Assembly: GCA_030544235.1 (NCBI GenBank)
Contig: CM060470.1
Coordinates: forward strand, 25,609,098 to 25,673,097
Direction: 5' to 3'
Length of the DNA: 64,000 nt
From: Lepturacanthus savala
Lineage: Eukaryota > Chordata > Actinopteri > Scombriformes > Trichiuridae
Of this stretch, positions 63,014 through 64,000 are shown one piece after another; position 1 is the stretch's first letter, and the number at the start of each line of letters is the position of its first letter. The position numbers and the translations under genes are program-made. The notes beneath the pieces are model-generated. The model was not told where the DNA came from and searched no databases. It saw only the letters and a list, made by a program, of their open reading frames with translations.

Positions 63014-63085
<72 letters not shown>
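63014..63085. repeat. (GT)n microsatellite
   Basis: Thirty-six uninterrupted GT units. Confidence 0.96.
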
Positions 63086-63086
<1 letters not shown>

Positions 63087-64000
63087 ATGCACTGATGTGG
63101 GGCATAGACTGATGTTGCACACCAGCAGACATTAAGAACTAACCTGCATTACTGAATGTATACACAGTGTGAGCCGAGCCCTAATGGAAGGACAGTGCAG
63201 TGTTGTATTGTTCAGTCGAACCCGCTGGGAAACATTAAAAGTTCACAAAAATATTATCAAAGACAAACTGCACGGACACACACACACACAAAAATGCTGC
63301 TGGGGAAGAGCAGGAGTTGGTCTGAGTGCAAAGGAAGGAAGCTATGAAAAGAATTGGCAGGGTTTACTGAGAGGTGAGAAAGTGTGTGTGCGCGTGTGTG
63401 TGCATGCGTGCGTGTGTGTTGGGGTCACATCTGGGACAACGAGAAAAGGACGAAAAATTAGTGAGATGGAGTTAAGTTCAGAGCAGTGAGCACAAAGCAG
63501 ACATAGCTGCACCCACACATACATTGTTAATGTTGATTCTCCATCAGTAGTATGGTTGAGGACTTGCTTTGAATTTCCAACCTCTAAATACAAGGACTTT
63601 ATCCTTATCAAGTTCTACTTCTTTCTATCCTCTTTATTTCCTTCTCTACCATCCCTTCTCTTCCAGCACTCTCCCTTGCCTACGTTCCTCCTTCACATTT
63701 GTCCCTCTCCACTTCACATCCAACCGAGCTGCCAGAAATACGAAATGTTCAACACCCACTCAAAAACCAAACACGCGCTACATGCACTACGACGCCACTT
63801 CTTTATACTCGTTTGAACTTTGAATTACATCAAAGCTGCTAACACACTCACATGCTCTGTTTTTTTATTTATCTGCACAAGCCCATAACCCTGTGAAGAT
63901 AAACATGTAGTACATGCTTTCTCTCTCACACACCTTCTTCCTGTGGCGTTTGCTCTCTGTTTCGGCAGATGTAGATTCCCTCCTTCTCCCAAATTACATG

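Overview
This is vertebrate nuclear DNA, most likely from a teleost fish. It is AT-rich and intron-dominated, with many CA/GT, AT and GA microsatellites. The interspersed repeats have a teleost character: tRNA-headed SINEs, L2-like LINEs with 'ctatacaaataaa' tails, a Penelope-like element and many short terminal-inverted-repeat elements. Nothing here looks bacterial or viral.

The only host gene I can support is an internal part of an interleukin-1-receptor accessory-protein-like gene (IL1RAPL family, il1rapl1-like) on the + strand. Three coding exons are visible, each with consensus splice sites and compatible phases: 17332-17617, 32614-32800 and 34881-35034. They encode the first immunoglobulin domain and most of the second. 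The signal-peptide exon must lie upstream. The third Ig domain, the transmembrane segment and the TIR domain must lie downstream. The introns are >17.3 kb, 15.0 kb, 2.1 kb and >28.9 kb, in line with the very large introns of this family.

Layout. 1-17331: upstream intron with short DNA-transposon-like repeats, a SINE (9.4 kb), a target-site-flanked repeat family member (9.8 kb) and the broken front and back ends of a sense-oriented LINE (12.2-13.8 kb). 17618-32613: second intron, holding an old antisense LINE fragment (20.4-21.7 kb) and then a nested transposon stack (22.3-29.1 kb). In that stack a degenerate Penelope-like element flanks a near-complete but broken L2-like LINE on both sides. 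The LINE's ORF1 is split by a Harbinger-like miniature element. A 351-bp element with a perfect 12-bp target duplication sits in the Penelope flank. 32801-34880: short intron, 40% of which is an 823-bp terminal-inverted-repeat element. 35035-64000: downstream intron with several miniature elements, a second SINE, very long AT and GT microsatellites and long stretches where I recognise nothing.

I found no convincing new gene system. The most informative observations are the transposon stack, two copies of a tail-less repeat family each with a 12-bp target duplication, two SGNH-esterase-like LINE ORF1 remnants, and several strong inverted repeats.
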